A stretch of 64,000 nt of DNA from CAVOOW01 sp963697675 (GTDB taxonomy: Bacteria; Actinomycetota; Actinomycetes; JACCUZ01). Each line of letters begins with the position of its first letter. The first letter of the stretch is position 1. The stretch is from assembly GCA_963697675.1 (NCBI GenBank), contig CAVOOW010000004.1, positions 248,001-312,000 on the forward strand. Direction: 5' to 3'. Position numbers and translations under genes: made by a program. Below the pieces are notes generated by a model that saw nothing but the letters and a program-made list of their open reading frames with translations, was not told where the DNA came from and did not search any database. Below, piece by piece: positions 26,924-36,515 of this stretch.

Positions 26924-27970
26924 CTACACCTTCTCGGTTGCGGGTTTGCCAAGAATTCCCTCGGGCTTGAACACCATGATCAGGATCAGGATCGTGAAGA
27001 CCACCGTCTGCGACCAGCGCTGTCCGATGCCGTGCGGTGCACCATCGTTGAGGCCCTGGATGATGCCGATGATCAGGCCACCGAGAACCGCACCATTGAG
27101 CTTGCCGATGCCACCCATGACCGCCGCGGTGAAGGCGATCAGACCGAGCTGGAAGCCCAGGTTGTAGTTCGTCGTCCCGACACTCTGGACGTAGAGACAT
27201 CCCGCTGCTCCAGCCATGGCACCGCCGATGGCGAAGGTGAACGCAATGGTCCTGTCCACGTTGATGCCCATGAGGCGCGCGGCATCTTGGTCCTGTGCCG
27301 TGGCGCGCATCGCCTTGCCCTGCCGCGTGCCCTGGACGACCCACGTCAGCAGGAGGAGCAATGGGATCGTGACGGCGATCACCAGGATCGTGGTGTATTC
27401 GATCTTGACACCGCCGATGGAGAAGTCGCCGTTGACGACGCTGGGCCACTGCTTGGGTGCTGACCCGTTCCACTGGAGGCCGACCCACTGGAAGATGAAG
27501 CTGAGGCCGACCGCTGTGATGAGCGACGCGAGCTTGGGTGCCCGCCGGAGACGGCGATAGGCCACGCGTTCGGCGGCGACGTTGATCGCGCCGCAGAACA
27601 CCATCGCGCAGACCAGCGTGAGGCCCAGTGCGAGCAGGGCTGTCGCTCCCGTGCCGGTGACGCCCAGCCAGTCCACGAGGAAGAAGGCGCTGAACACGGT
27701 GCCGAGCATGAACAGGTCACCGTGGGCGAAGTTGATCAGCTCGATGATGCCGTAGACCAGGGTGTAGCCCAGGGCGATGAGCGCGTAGAGAGCGCCGTTG
27801 TTGATGCCGGAGACGAGTGCCGACATGGTCTGGCTGGGGTCGGTGACGAAGTTCCAGACCAGCCAGGCTCCGAGGCCGGTGAGGAGGAGATAGGCCAATC
27901 CCTGCTCGACCCGGGCTTGGAGGCCCTTGGCGGGTCGGGCGGCTGCTGCTTCGACGGCGGTGGCGGTCAT
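26924..27970 (-). CDS. livH: Branched-chain amino acid ABC transporter permease LivH
   Basis: A 348-residue permease with about eight to nine hydrophobic segments. The LivH signatures GALYALIALGYTLVYGIIEL and INFAHGDLFMLG are near residue 95, the coupling loop reads MRATAQDQDAARLMGINVDR, and AFTAAVMGGIGKLNGAVLGG lies near the end. The first about 55 residues carry an extra helix. A perfect hairpin separates it from livK, so livHMGF may be expressed at a lower level than the binding protein. Confidence 0.93.
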   Translation of the reverse strand: MTATAVEAAAARPAKGLQARVEQGLAYLLLTGLGAWLVWNFVTDPSQTMSALVSGINNGALYALIALGYTLVYGIIELINFAHGDLFMLGTVFSAFFLVDWLGVTGTGATALLALGLTLVCAMVFCGAINVAAERVAYRRLRRAPKLASLITAVGLSFIFQWVGLQWNGSAPKQWPSVVNGDFSIGGVKIEYTTILVIAVTIPLLLLLTWVVQGTRQGKAMRATAQDQDAARLMGINVDRTIAFTFAIGGAMAGAAGCLYVQSVGTTNYNLGFQLGLIAFTAAVMGGIGKLNGAVLGGLIIGIIQGLNDGAPHGIGQRWSQTVVFTILILIMVFKPEGILGKPATEKV

Positions 27971-28015
27971 GCCCTGTGCCTCCTAGCCCGTTGATGGTCG
28001 TCCGTTGCGGATCAT

Positions 28016-28050
28016 CTCAGTCCGGGCGGCTCTGCGCCGCCCGGACTGAG
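28016..28050 (-). terminator. Intercistronic stem-loop between livK and livH
   Basis: A perfect 15 bp stem with a 5-base loop: CTCAGTCCGGGCGGC (28016-28030) pairs with GCCGCCCGGACTGAG (28036-28050). There is no U-run on the minus strand after it, so it is more likely a partial terminator or mRNA-stabilising structure that raises the binding-protein to permease ratio, as seen in many ABC operons. Confidence 0.72.
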
Positions 28051-28062
28051 ATTTACCTCAGG

Positions 28063-29342
28063 TCACTCGACCGGCTGGGCCTTGACGAACTTCTCCACCC
28101 CGGACGTCAGCTGCAGGATGCTGATGTCCTTGTTGTTGGTGTCACCGGTCTTGGGATCGATGATGATCTCCTTGCCGATGACTGACACGTCAGCCGGGAT
28201 GGTGATCCCGGCGCCGCCGAACACCTGCGTCGGTGATGCTCTTGCGCGAGCCGTCGGAGCCCTCGATCGCCTTCAGGATGACCTGCACAGCGGCCACGGC
28301 GTAGAGCGCGTAGCTCGTCGACGGGTCCGCGCCGTACTTCGCCTTGTAGGCGTCCAGGAACTTGGCGGCGCCGCCACCGTTCTTGCGCAGTGACTCAGTG
28401 TCGAGTCCGGCGAACGAGAGGTACATCCCCTCGCCCTCCTTCTGCTTCTGCAGGTCCGTGTAGCCACTGAAGCCGTCCGGGCCCATCATGATGATCTTCG
28501 TGTTGTCGCCGAGGACCTTGACCTTGTCCTTGACCAGCTGGCCACCGTTGTTGTCGTAGATGCCCGCGAGGAAGATGCAGTCCGGGTTCTTCGCCTTGAT
28601 CTTCTGGAACAGGGCGGTGTAGTTGGGCTGCTTGGCGTCCCACGGATCGTTGCCCAGGATCGTGAGGCCGATCTTCTTCGCGTTGTCGACGAAGGCCTGA
28701 GCCACGCCCTGTCCGTAGGTCTGGTTGTCGTTGAGCACGTAGCAGCGCTTCTTCTTGAGGTCCTGCGCGATGTACGTCCGAGTCGGCGGCACCCTGGAAG
28801 TCGTCAGTGGTGACGACGCGGGCGTAGTTGCGCGTGCCGGTCGGGTAGAACTTGTCGGGCTCGCCCGGGTCCCAGGTCTTGGTCAGGCCGGGGTTGGTGT
28901 TCGCGTGCGACACCATCAGCATCGGGCCGTCGGGGTCCTGGTTCAGGACCGGCACGATGATCTTGGCGCAACCGGAGTTGTAGGTGCCCATGACGGCCAC
29001 CTCGCTGGCGTTGGCGACGTGGTCCTGAGCGTTCTTCGCGCAGGTCGCGTCGTCCCATGCACCCTTGGCTGCGGTGGAGTCGTCGTACTCCTTGAACTTG
29101 ATCGTGAAGTTGCCCGCCTTGTTGTCCACCTGCTCGAGGTAGAGCTTGATGGCGTTGTTCATCGCCGCGGATGCGTCCTTCGACGAGCCCTGCAGCGGGA
29201 GGTCCGAGGAGATGGTCAGCGTCTTGGCGCCGCCATCACCCGTTCCTGTGTCGCCGCCGCTGCTGCCGCCACAGGCGGCCAGGGCCATGCCCGCCAGCGC
29301 AACGAGCGCGGCTGAGCGCCAAACTCGGGTAGAGCTAATCAT
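28063..29342 (-). pseudogene. livK: Branched-chain amino acid ABC transporter substrate-binding lipoprotein LivK (two frameshifts as read)
   Basis: Periplasmic-type binding protein for the Liv transporter. The start at ATG 29342 is set by AAGGAG upstream and the signal peptide with lipobox (MALAACGG, Cys about residue 25). The Peripla_BP fold then runs through LTISSDLPLQGSSKDASAAM and VMGTYNSGCAKIIVPVLNQ. Near 28778 the frame is lost by one extra base and resumes as YIAQDLKKKRCYVLNDNQTY and onward. Near 28225 a second extra base occurs, after which FGGAGITIPADVSV continues to the stop at 28063. Correcting both gives a normal protein of about 425 residues, so sequencing error is likelier than decay. 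Confidence 0.85.
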
Positions 29343-29572
29343 GCACCTGTCTCCTTCGGGGGTACCGCGGATCCCGGAGGGTCCCGCGCACAATCCACCT
29401 ATTGCGCGGCAACCTAGCGTGAAGGCGTGCCAAAACGCGTCATCGGCACGACATTCGTACTCAGTCCGTTAGATAACCCAGCGTGCGGGCCACTGGGGGA
29501 AATGTCCCGGAAACTGCCGTAGCCCCCATGTCCCGCATGCTTTCCGGGCATCCGGCGCCCCGAAGAGGTCCC

Positions 29573-30201
29573 TCAGGGGGCCGCGCGGGGGGCTGCCGCG
29601 CGGCGCTCCGCGTGCCGGCGGGCTTTCGCCCGGTTGCCGCACACGGCCATGTCGCACCATCGACGCCGCATGCCGGGGGTCGGCGAAAAGCCAGCCGCAG
29701 CCGACACCAGGGCACGCGGCGACGCAGCCCGACAGCGAGGAGCAGAGCAGGTCGTCCACCTGGGCCGCGATGCCCAGCACCGGCGTGCGTACGCCGTCCA
29801 GCGGGATTGCCCACCGCACCGCCGGCACGCACCCCGGGAGGCGAGCGGCGCAACGTCGCTGCCGCCCGAGCGGCACCGGCCTGGGCCGCGACGACGGCGA
29901 ACGGCCGGCTGTTGCGTGACCCGAGCAGCACGGCGTATGCCGCGTCCCGCAGCTCGAGAGCCTCAGCCAGCGCGTCCCGGGCAGCCACCGGATCGGCCCG
30001 CGCCGCTCGACGGAACGCCGCGACGTCGCGAGGCGGGAAGACGCCGGTCTCGCGGGTCCAGACGGCCAGGTGGTCGTAGGACGACAGGTACTCCTTCGGC
30101 GCCGGCGAGCCCCAGCCCGCGCGGGTGTTGCAGAAGTCCAGCGCAGGGTGACCGCCGAGGGCAACCGGAAGCACCAACCCGCTCACCACGACGGAGGACA
30201 C
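29573..30201 (-). pseudogene. CGNR zinc-finger / ABATE-domain protein (two frameshifts as read)
   Basis: A probable DNA-binding regulator of the ABATE-CGNR family, about 205 aa when frames are joined. Frame one gives the N-terminal ABATE start (LALDFCNTR-like block, here GHPALDFCNTRAGWG) and continues to about 29840. Frame two gives WAIPLDGVRTPVLGIAAQVD and CPGVGCGWLFADPR. Near 29675 a third frame supplies RRRWCDMAVCGNRAKARRHA, completing the Cys-x3-CGWLF...CGNR zinc finger, and stops at 29573. All family motifs survive in order, so the indels are probably errors. It starts with one of several GTG codons and is divergent from an ABC permease gene. Confidence 0.75.
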
Positions 30202-30240
30202 TCGGCACGCTCCCTCGACCGAACCTAACCGGCACGGGTA

Positions 30241-30257
30241 ACTCTACGGGTTAGAGT
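30241..30257. promoter_or_regulatory. Palindrome ACTCTA-N5-TAGAGT between the CGNR gene and the ABC permease
   Basis: ACTCTA (30241-30246) and TAGAGT (30252-30257) form a perfect 6 bp inverted repeat in the 85 bp divergent gap. The position suits an operator bound by the CGNR protein to control itself and the ABC genes. The site also contains TAACTCT and TTAGAG, which could act as -10 elements. Confidence 0.45.
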
Positions 30258-30286
30258 GACGCCACCGGTGCCGAGCGGAGGTGGAC

Positions 30287-33200
30287 GTGAGTGCTGTTCT
30301 CTCGCTCATCGCCGGCCGAGCACGTGCCTACGCGGGGCAGTGGGCGTTGGTCGCGGTCGGTGTCGCCATCGCCACATCGGTGCCGGTGCTCACGTCAGCG
30401 AGCACCCGAGTCGCCTCCGAGGGAGCGCTAGAGCACGGGCTTGCCGCCCTGCCCGCGGGCCAGCGGAGTCTCGCGATCTCCTACTACGGCTTCCTGTCCG
30501 GCAGCGAGCTCGACGCGGCCGATGCCCTGGTGCGCAGCCAGCTGGCCCGGCTCACCGAGGCACCGCCCGCTGCGGCAGATGGTGTTCCGCCGCCTGAGCA
30601 ACGGCCGGGGCGGCGAGCTCACCTTGGCTGCCGTCGACGACCTCACGCGTTCTGTCCGCCTCGTGTCGGGCCGCCTACCCACCTCCTGCACCCCCCAGCG
30701 CTGCGAGGTCGTCCAGGTGGGCGCGGGCGCCACGCCGTACACCGCGTCCCTCGGTGTGGTGGTCGTCGGTCGCGTCGAGCGCGTCAATCCGTTCCTGCTG
30801 TCCGGAACCTTCGACCCCGGCGAGGATGCTCCCCTGCTGCTCGGCGCGAACACGCAGCAGATGGCGGCGTCCAGCATCCTCGAGAACTTCTTCCGATCGT
30901 GGGGCTGGGTTGCACCACTGGACCTGCATCTCGTCGGACGTCTCGGCGTCGACAACTATCTGGCCCGCGGGAAGGAAGTGGCCGACGCCTTGTTCCGTCG
31001 GCCTCCCGGGCTCGTCCTGACCGCCCCGGACGACGTGCTCCGGGCGGAGGACGACCGGGCGAGCCGCAGCGGTCAGCGATTCGCGCTGCTCGGCGGGACG
31101 AGCGCCGCGCTGGTGCTCGGGCTGGCCGTCGTGGCGGCGGTGTCCGTGCGCCGCGACCACCTCGCGGTGATCCGCCTGTTGCTCACCCGCGGCGCCACTC
31201 CTGCCCAGCTCACGCGGTTCTCGCTCGCCGAGGCGCTGTGGCCCGCGTTGGCCGGAGCAGCAGTGGGTGTCCTCGGTGCCTATCTGGCCGCGTTGTTCTT
31301 CTGGGACAGCAGCGTGGCGGCGGCCGGGCTGTCCGGTGGCCTGCCGACGTCGATCTTGCTCACCGCTCTGGCGGTGGCGGCGGTCGGGCTCACCTTGCGG
31401 TGGTCGCCGGCGGCAGGCGAGCGGGCCGCGTGGCAGGCAGTGTCCGTGGCCGCGATCGCGACCGTCGCGGCCGCGCTGCTGGCCGGGTCGCGCGGGACGA
31501 CGGGGGTCGAGACCGGGTCCTCCCCCGATGTCCTGGTGACCTTGCTCCCGGTGCTGGTGGCGCTGGCCGGAGGGTTGCTCGCGGCGCGCTGCTGGCCATT
31601 CGTGCCGGGCGTGCTGGCGCGGCGTGCTGCCCCGTCGGGCAGCGGGGTTCCGGCTCGCGCTGGCCGGTGCCGGGCGGCGGCCGCTGCGCGCCGCAGCGAC
31701 CGTGGCGGTGCTCGCCGCCACCTCGACGTCCGTCGTGTTCGCAGTCGGCTATCGCACCACCCTGGATCAAGGCGCAGCCGACCAGGCCGCATTCGCGGTT
31801 CCGATGCTGGCCCGGCTCACAACGGGACCGTCGCTGGTCCGCCCGGCCGACCTGGCGACCGCGGGCGCCGTGAAATCGCTCGGGCCAGGCGCGACCTCGT
31901 ACCCCGTGCTTCGGGGTGTCGCCTCCCTGCCCTTGAACGCGGCGGACTCGGACCCGGTCGAGCTGCTCGGGCTCGACCCCTCCGCGTTGCCCCACGTGGC
32001 GCACTGGCGCACGGACTATGCCGGGGTGACGCCTGCCACGTTGGATCGACGACTCACCACACCCGCTCCGCCGCGCGGGCTGACCATCCCCGACGGTGCG
32101 CGGTCACTCGTCGTGCCCGCCAGCGGCTCGACCTTTCGCCTGGACGTGATCGCCCTGGTGCGCGACGCGTCGGGGCGGAGCCTGCCCATCACTCTGGTGC
32201 GCCACGACGACACCCTGGTCGGCGAGTTGCCGAAAGGCACCGGTCTGTCGTTGGACTCCATCATCCTGCGCGAGGACATGCAGACGGCATCGCTTCGCCA
32301 ACATGCGATCGGCGAGGGTGGAGTTGACCTGCCGGCCCGCACCGGGCGGGTCGACCTCGGCCGGCCGACCGCCGACGGGACGGCTCTCGCCGGCGACCTG
32401 CGCAGCTGGTCCGTGTCGACCGGTGGCCGAAGCGAGCAGACGAGCACCGGTCTGTCGATCAGCTATCGGATCGCGGGGAACCGTACGACAGCGCAGCCGT
32501 CGCACCCTCCTGCGGCGCCGATCGCGGCGTACGTCGACCGTGCTACTGCAGCCGACGCACGTGGCGGTCTGCTGACCCTGCGGCTCGGCGAAGGCAAGCA
32601 GCTCTCGCTGCGGGTGGTGGCCAGCGGGCAGCGATTTCCCACCACCCGCGGTCGTTTCGCCGTGCTCGACCGTGCCTCGCTCGCAGCTGCGCTGGACGAC
32701 CTGACGCCGGGCGCCGGCTCAGCGACGGAGGTCTGGGTCTGGGCGCCGGACGGCCGCTCGGCCGACATCGTGACGAGTGCCCTGCACAAGGCCCCGTTCG
32801 ACATGCTGACGGTCGCGTCGCGAGCAGCGCAGGAACAGTCGCTGCGCAGCGATCCGGTTGCCCGGACCTCGTCGCGGCTGTTGGTCGGCACGGCCCTGGT
32901 CGGGCTGCTGGTCGGCGGGCTGTGCGTGGTGCTCATGGTGCTGGCCGAACGCCGCGAGTCGGCCGGCGAGCTCTTCGCGCGTGAGGCGGACGGCACGCGT
33001 CCCGGTCGGTTGCGCGTCGAGCTGCTGGCCCGCGCGGGTGCGGTCCTGGCCGTCGGTGTGCCCATCGGGGTCCTCGCGGGCATCGTCCTGGCACGTGCCA
33101 CGACGACCCTGGTGACGGTCACCGCCGGCGGCACGAGTCCCGAGCCCCCGCTCGTGGGCGCGGCCGCTCCCGCGCTGGTCGCGGTCGCCCTGGTCACCCT

Positions 33201-33291
33201 GTTCGGGCTCGGCCTGCTCGGCGCTGCAGTCGTTGCAGCTTCCTCGCTGCGCGGACCATTGCCGGTCCCACCGGGCACGGACATGCGATGA
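30287..33291 (+). pseudogene. FtsX-like ABC transporter permease (two frameshifts as read)
   Basis: A very large MacB/FtsX-type permease, about 1000 aa when joined. GGAGG at 30277-30281 favours the GTG at 30287 over the GTG at 30281. Frame one has the first helix (WALVAVGVAIATSVPVLT). The frame changes near 30575 and continues with an extracytoplasmic domain, then an FtsX core (FALLGGTSAALVLGLAVVAA, VIRLLLTRGATPAQL). A second change near 31640 leads into the other half (RAAATVAVLAATSTSVVFAV), another large outer domain and a last FtsX core (LLVGTALVGLLVGGLCVVL), ending PVPPGTDMR. The stop overlaps the ATPase start as ATGA. Likely moves lipids or peptides, or signals cell-wall enzymes; substrate unknown. 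Confidence 0.78.
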
Positions 33292-34839
33292 CGGCCGCCG
33301 TGGAGGTGCGCGACCTCTTCTGCCTCTACCGGGGGTCCGGTGGTGGTGACGTCGCCGCGGTCCGCGGGCTGAGCCTGGTGGTGGAGCCGGGCGAGCGTGT
33401 GGTGGTGCAAGGCCCCAACGGTTCGGGCAAGACGACGCTGCTGCGGGTGCTGCTGGGTGAGCAGCAGCCCAGCGCCGGGCTGGTGCACATCGGCGGTGAG
33501 CCCGTCCGTGCCTGGGTCGGCATCGGGGGGCTGGCCGACGGCGCCGCGCGGGCGCGGCTGCGGGGGCGACGCATCGGCTACATCGAGCAGAACGCAGCGC
33601 GTGTGCTGCGCCCGGAGATCTCCGTGCTGGACAACGTCGCGCTGCAGCTTCGGCTCGGCGGGCTGCGGGGCGGACGTGCCCGCGAGCAGGCCGCAGAGGT
33701 GCTGGACAAGCTCGACCTCGCCAGCTTCGCCGCGCGGGGGCCGAACACCCTCTCCGGCGGAGAGGCACAGCGCGTCGGTGTCGCGGCCGCGATCGCCCAC
33801 GGGCCGTCGTTGCTGCTTGCTGACGAGCCGACCGGCGCTCTCGACCGGGCAACCGCCGACAGCGTGTACGACCTGTTGTCCGAGGCCGCAACCTCGACCG
33901 GCGCAGCGCTGCTGCTCGTCAGCCACGACGACGGCGCCGCGCGAGTGGCCGACCGGGTCGTGCGCATCCGGGACGGCCGGGTCAGCGAACAGTGGGATCC
34001 GGGGTATTCGCAGGAGACGCTCGTGGTCGACGACCGCGGCTGGGTCCGGCTGCCCGAGGTGCTGCGCCGCTCCACCGGGGCCCTGTCCGGCGTGGTGGCG
34101 TCCATGGACGACGACGGCGCGATCCGGCTGGTCGGGACATCTGACCGCGCGGCCGAGCCGGCGGCGCAGGACCTGGGACCGCAGGTGCCCGTGGTCGCTT
34201 CCGGTCTGGTCGTCGCGCGTGCCTCGCACGTGTCCGTCGCCCGGGCCGGGCCGTCCGGTCCTCGACGACGTCGATCTGGAGGTGCCCGCCGGCGCCCTGA
34301 CCGTCGTCAGCGGTCGCTCCGGCTCCGGGAAGAGCACGATGCTGCGGCTGCTGGCCGGGCTGGACCGGCCCGACGCCGGGTGCGTCTCGGTGACAGACAT
34401 CGACCTCGCGGACCTCGACCGCAACGGGTTGGCCGATCTGCGCCGGGCCCGGGTGGCCTACTCAGGGCAGTCCGTACAACTGGCCGAGGCACTCGACGTC
34501 GCCGAGACGCTCGAGCTGGCCCGGGCCGGACGCGGCCTGCCGAACGACGACTCGCTCGTCGACCACTGGCTCGCCGCCCTGGACCTCGACGGGCTGCGGA
34601 GCCGACAGGTGCGCCTGCTGTCGGGCGGCGAGCGCCAGCGGGTGGCGGTGGCCCGGGCGCTGTCGGTGGATGCCTCGCTGGTGCTCGTGGACGAGCCGAC
34701 CGCCCAGCTCGACGAGGCGCACGCCGAGCTGCTGTCCGATGCCCTGAAGTCCGCGACCAGGAACGGTGTCGCCGTCGTCGCCGCCAGCCACGACCCCGTG
34801 CTCGTGTCGGCCGCGGACCGGCTGCTCGCTCTGGTCTGA
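33288..34839 (+). pseudogene. ATP-binding protein with two tandem ABC domains (one frameshift as read)
   Basis: The ATPase partner of the FtsX-like permease. The first ABC domain has Walker A VQGPNGSGKTTLLRVLLG, signature NTLSGGEAQRVGVAAAI and Walker B SLLLADEPTGALDRAT. A linker of about 70 residues follows to about 34250, where one extra C shifts the frame. The second domain then reads PVLDDVDLEVPAGALTVV, Walker A VSGRSGSGKSTMLRLLAG, signature RLLSGGERQRVAVARAL and Walker B SLVLVDEPTAQLDEA, ending at 34839. Both domains keep all ATPase motifs. Two LolD/MacB-type domains in one chain is unusual, since this family usually dimerises from single-domain subunits. Confidence 0.8.
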
Positions 34840-34852
34840 CGTGTTTCTGGGA

Positions 34853-35557
34853 CTAGGTCTTGGGATCGGCCCGGTCTGCGCCGTCCGCAAGGACCTGTTC
34901 CGCACGGACCCCTTCGGCCAGGACCCCTTCGGCCAGGACCCCTTCGGCCAGGACCCCTTCGGCGACCGCGCGCATCGTCGTGCGGCCGTCCATCGAGGCG
35001 CGCTGCAGCCAGCGGTAGGCGGCCGGCTCGTCCATGCCGCGACCCTGGAGCAGCCCCTTCGCCCGATCGACCAGCTTGCGGGTCTCGAGCCGCTCGCGCA
35101 GGTCGGTGACCTCGGCCTCGAGAGTGGTGAGCTCGTCGAACCTCGCCATCGCCATCTCGAGGGCCGGCATCAGGTCGGCCTTGGTGAACGGCTTGACGAG
35201 GTAGGCCATCGCGCCGGCTTCCCTGGCCCGCTCGACCAGCTCGCGCTGGGAGAAGGCGGTGAGTACGACGACGGGGGCGAGCCGTGCTGCCGCGATGCGT
35301 TCCGCCGCGGAGATGCCGTCCAGGCGCGGCATCTTCACATCGAGGACGACCAGGTCCGGGCGATGCTGCTCCGCCAGCGCGACGGCCTGCTCACCGTCGG
35401 CGGCTTCGGCGACGACGACGTAGCCCTCTTCTTCGAGCATCTCCTTGAGGTCGAGCCGGATCAGCGCCTCGTCCTCGGCGATCACGACGCGACGACGCGA
35501 ACTCTGCTGGGTTCCCCATGTGTCCGAGGCGTAGAGAGCCGGTAACGCTGTGGGCAC
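34853..35557 (-). CDS. ANTAR-domain response regulator (PdtaR-like)
   Basis: A two-component response regulator that acts on RNA. The receiver domain (VVIAEDEALIRLDLKEMLEE, phospho-acceptor Asp in LVVLDVKMPRLDG, Thr in VVVLTAFSQ, Lys in AYLVKPFTKADL) is followed by a coiled region and the ANTAR helices (VDRAKGLLQGRGMDEPAAYR and WLQRASMDGRTTMRAVAEGV). ANTAR proteins bind paired hairpins and prevent termination. The C-terminus carries a repeated VLAEG pentapeptide encoded by a 15 bp tandem repeat. A start at ATG 35584 would lie inside the tRNA-Leu gene on the other strand; the GTG at 35557 avoids this but has no clear ribosome site. Confidence 0.88.
   Translation of the reverse strand: MPTALPALYASDTWGTQQSSRRRVVIAEDEALIRLDLKEMLEEEGYVVVAEAADGEQAVALAEQHRPDLVVLDVKMPRLDGISAAERIAAARLAPVVVLTAFSQRELVERAREAGAMAYLVKPFTKADLMPALEMAMARFDELTTLEAEVTDLRERLETRKLVDRAKGLLQGRGMDEPAAYRWLQRASMDGRTTMRAVAEGVLAEGVLAEGVLAEGVRAEQVLADGADRADPKT
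34906..34965 (-). repeat. Four-copy 15 bp tandem repeat inside the ANTAR gene
   Basis: The 15-mer GGACCCCTTCGGCCA on the plus strand occurs four times head to tail (34906, 34921, 34936, 34951; the last differs by one base). On the coding strand it encodes the pentapeptide VLAEG repeated at the end of the ANTAR helices. As a multiple of three it can expand or contract without breaking the frame. Confidence 0.92.
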
Positions 35558-35559
35558 CG

Positions 35560-35642
35560 GCCGGGATGATGGAAGGGAAGACATGGCGCCCTCAAAAGGC
35601 GCTGTCCGAAAGGGCGTGCGGGTTCGAATCCCGCTCCCGGCA
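35560..35642 (+). tRNA. tRNA-Leu (anticodon CAA)
   Basis: An 83-base class II tRNA. The acceptor stem GCCGGGA (35560-35566) pairs with TCCCGGC (35635-35641), followed by discriminator A. The anticodon arm has stem GGCGCC with loop CTCAAAA, giving anticodon CAA. A long variable arm built around GTCCGAAAGGGC follows, then the T arm CGGGTTCGAATCCCG. The CCA end is not encoded. The D loop (AAGGGAAGA) looks shorter than is usual for tRNA-Leu. Confidence 0.93.
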
Positions 35643-35704
35643 CTTATCCACAGCGAGTGTCGCTGTCGAGAGCAAACTGTCGGTAGCCGGCGAGAACATG
35701 GGTC

Positions 35705-36488
35705 ATGGCAACGCACATCCGCCCGCAAATAACCGTGGACACGGGACTCGTGCTCTCCGACGCGGGCTTGGTCGACTGGCAGAACGCCCAGATCTGCGGG
35801 GTAGCGGTCAAGACTCTGCGACGCTGGCGCCGCCTCTACCAACGCCGCGGCACTCGATCGCGGTCGACCGCTCCGATGCCGCCGTGTCTCATTTGCGATG
35901 ACGGGCCTTTAGACGTCGGCGCCTACGGCTATCTGTTCGGTCTGTACCTCGGAGACGGACACATCGTTCTCAACAATCGGAAGCGTCTACGTCCTGTCGA
36001 TCTTTCAGGACGATCACTATCCGGGCTTGATCGAGGAGTGTCGCGACGTCATCAAGGCGGTCAAGCCAGGGGCTCGGCCGCACCTCAGCCCCAAGAACGG
36101 ATGCACAGCGGTGCAGGCCTACTCGAAACACTGGCCTTGCTTGTTCCCTCAACATGGCCCTGGTCTGAAGAGCAAGAGGCCTATCGTTCTCGAGCCGTGG
36201 CAACGCGAGATCCTCGAGCTTGACCCTCGGCCGTTCCTGCGTGGCCTGTTTTTCTCGGATGGCTGCCGCATCACCAACTGGACCACGAGAACCGTTGCGG
36301 GCGAACGCAAGCGTTACGAGTATCCGCGGTATTTCTTCAGCAACCGGTCCGAGGACATCCTCGGGCTTTGCACGTGGGCGCTCGATCTGCTCGACATCTC
36401 CTGGCGACGTTCGAACGCGTGGCACATCTCCGTTGCTCGACGCGAGGCGGTCGCGGCGCTCGACGAGTTCGTCGGGCCGAAGTACTGA
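35705..36488 (+). pseudogene. Free-standing LAGLIDADG-like protein with N-terminal HTH (one frameshift as read)
   Basis: A protein of about 260 residues when joined. The N-terminal part (residues about 20-50) looks like a helix-turn-helix (ICGVAVKTLRRWRRLYQRRG). YLFGLYLGDGHI near residue 80 and FLRGLFFSDGCR near 175 are the two G/DG-ending helices expected of a LAGLIDADG fold. The middle has KHWPCLFPQHGPGLKSKRP and IVLEPWQREILE, and the end is SVARREAVAALDEFVGPKY. The frame shifts near 35980. It starts 62 bp after tRNA-Leu. Actinobacteria carry related genes near tRNAs; whether they are homing endonucleases or regulators is unclear to me. Confidence 0.7.
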
Positions 36489-36515
36489 CGGGCAGGCGGC
36501 AAGGCGGGCAGCGGG

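Noticed and set aside
28063..29342. livK as a true pseudogene
   Set aside because: Both breaks are single extra bases, all motifs persist up to the natural stop, and the rest of the operon is intact. Sequencing error is simpler.
29343..29572. Extra gene or regulatory structure between livK and the CGNR gene
   Set aside because: Only a short direct repeat ATGTCCCG was seen. There is no convincing palindrome or coding frame beyond the CGNR tail.
32463..34424. A long minus-strand open frame opposite the permease and ATPase
   Set aside because: Its composition is an antisense shadow (His/Arg/Gln/Pro rich), with no family motif, while the plus strand encodes ABC motifs.
34250..34839. Second ABC domain as a separate gene
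   Set aside because: No start codon with a ribosome site precedes it in its frame, and the linker runs into it if one extra C near 34250 is removed, so a fused protein is more likely.
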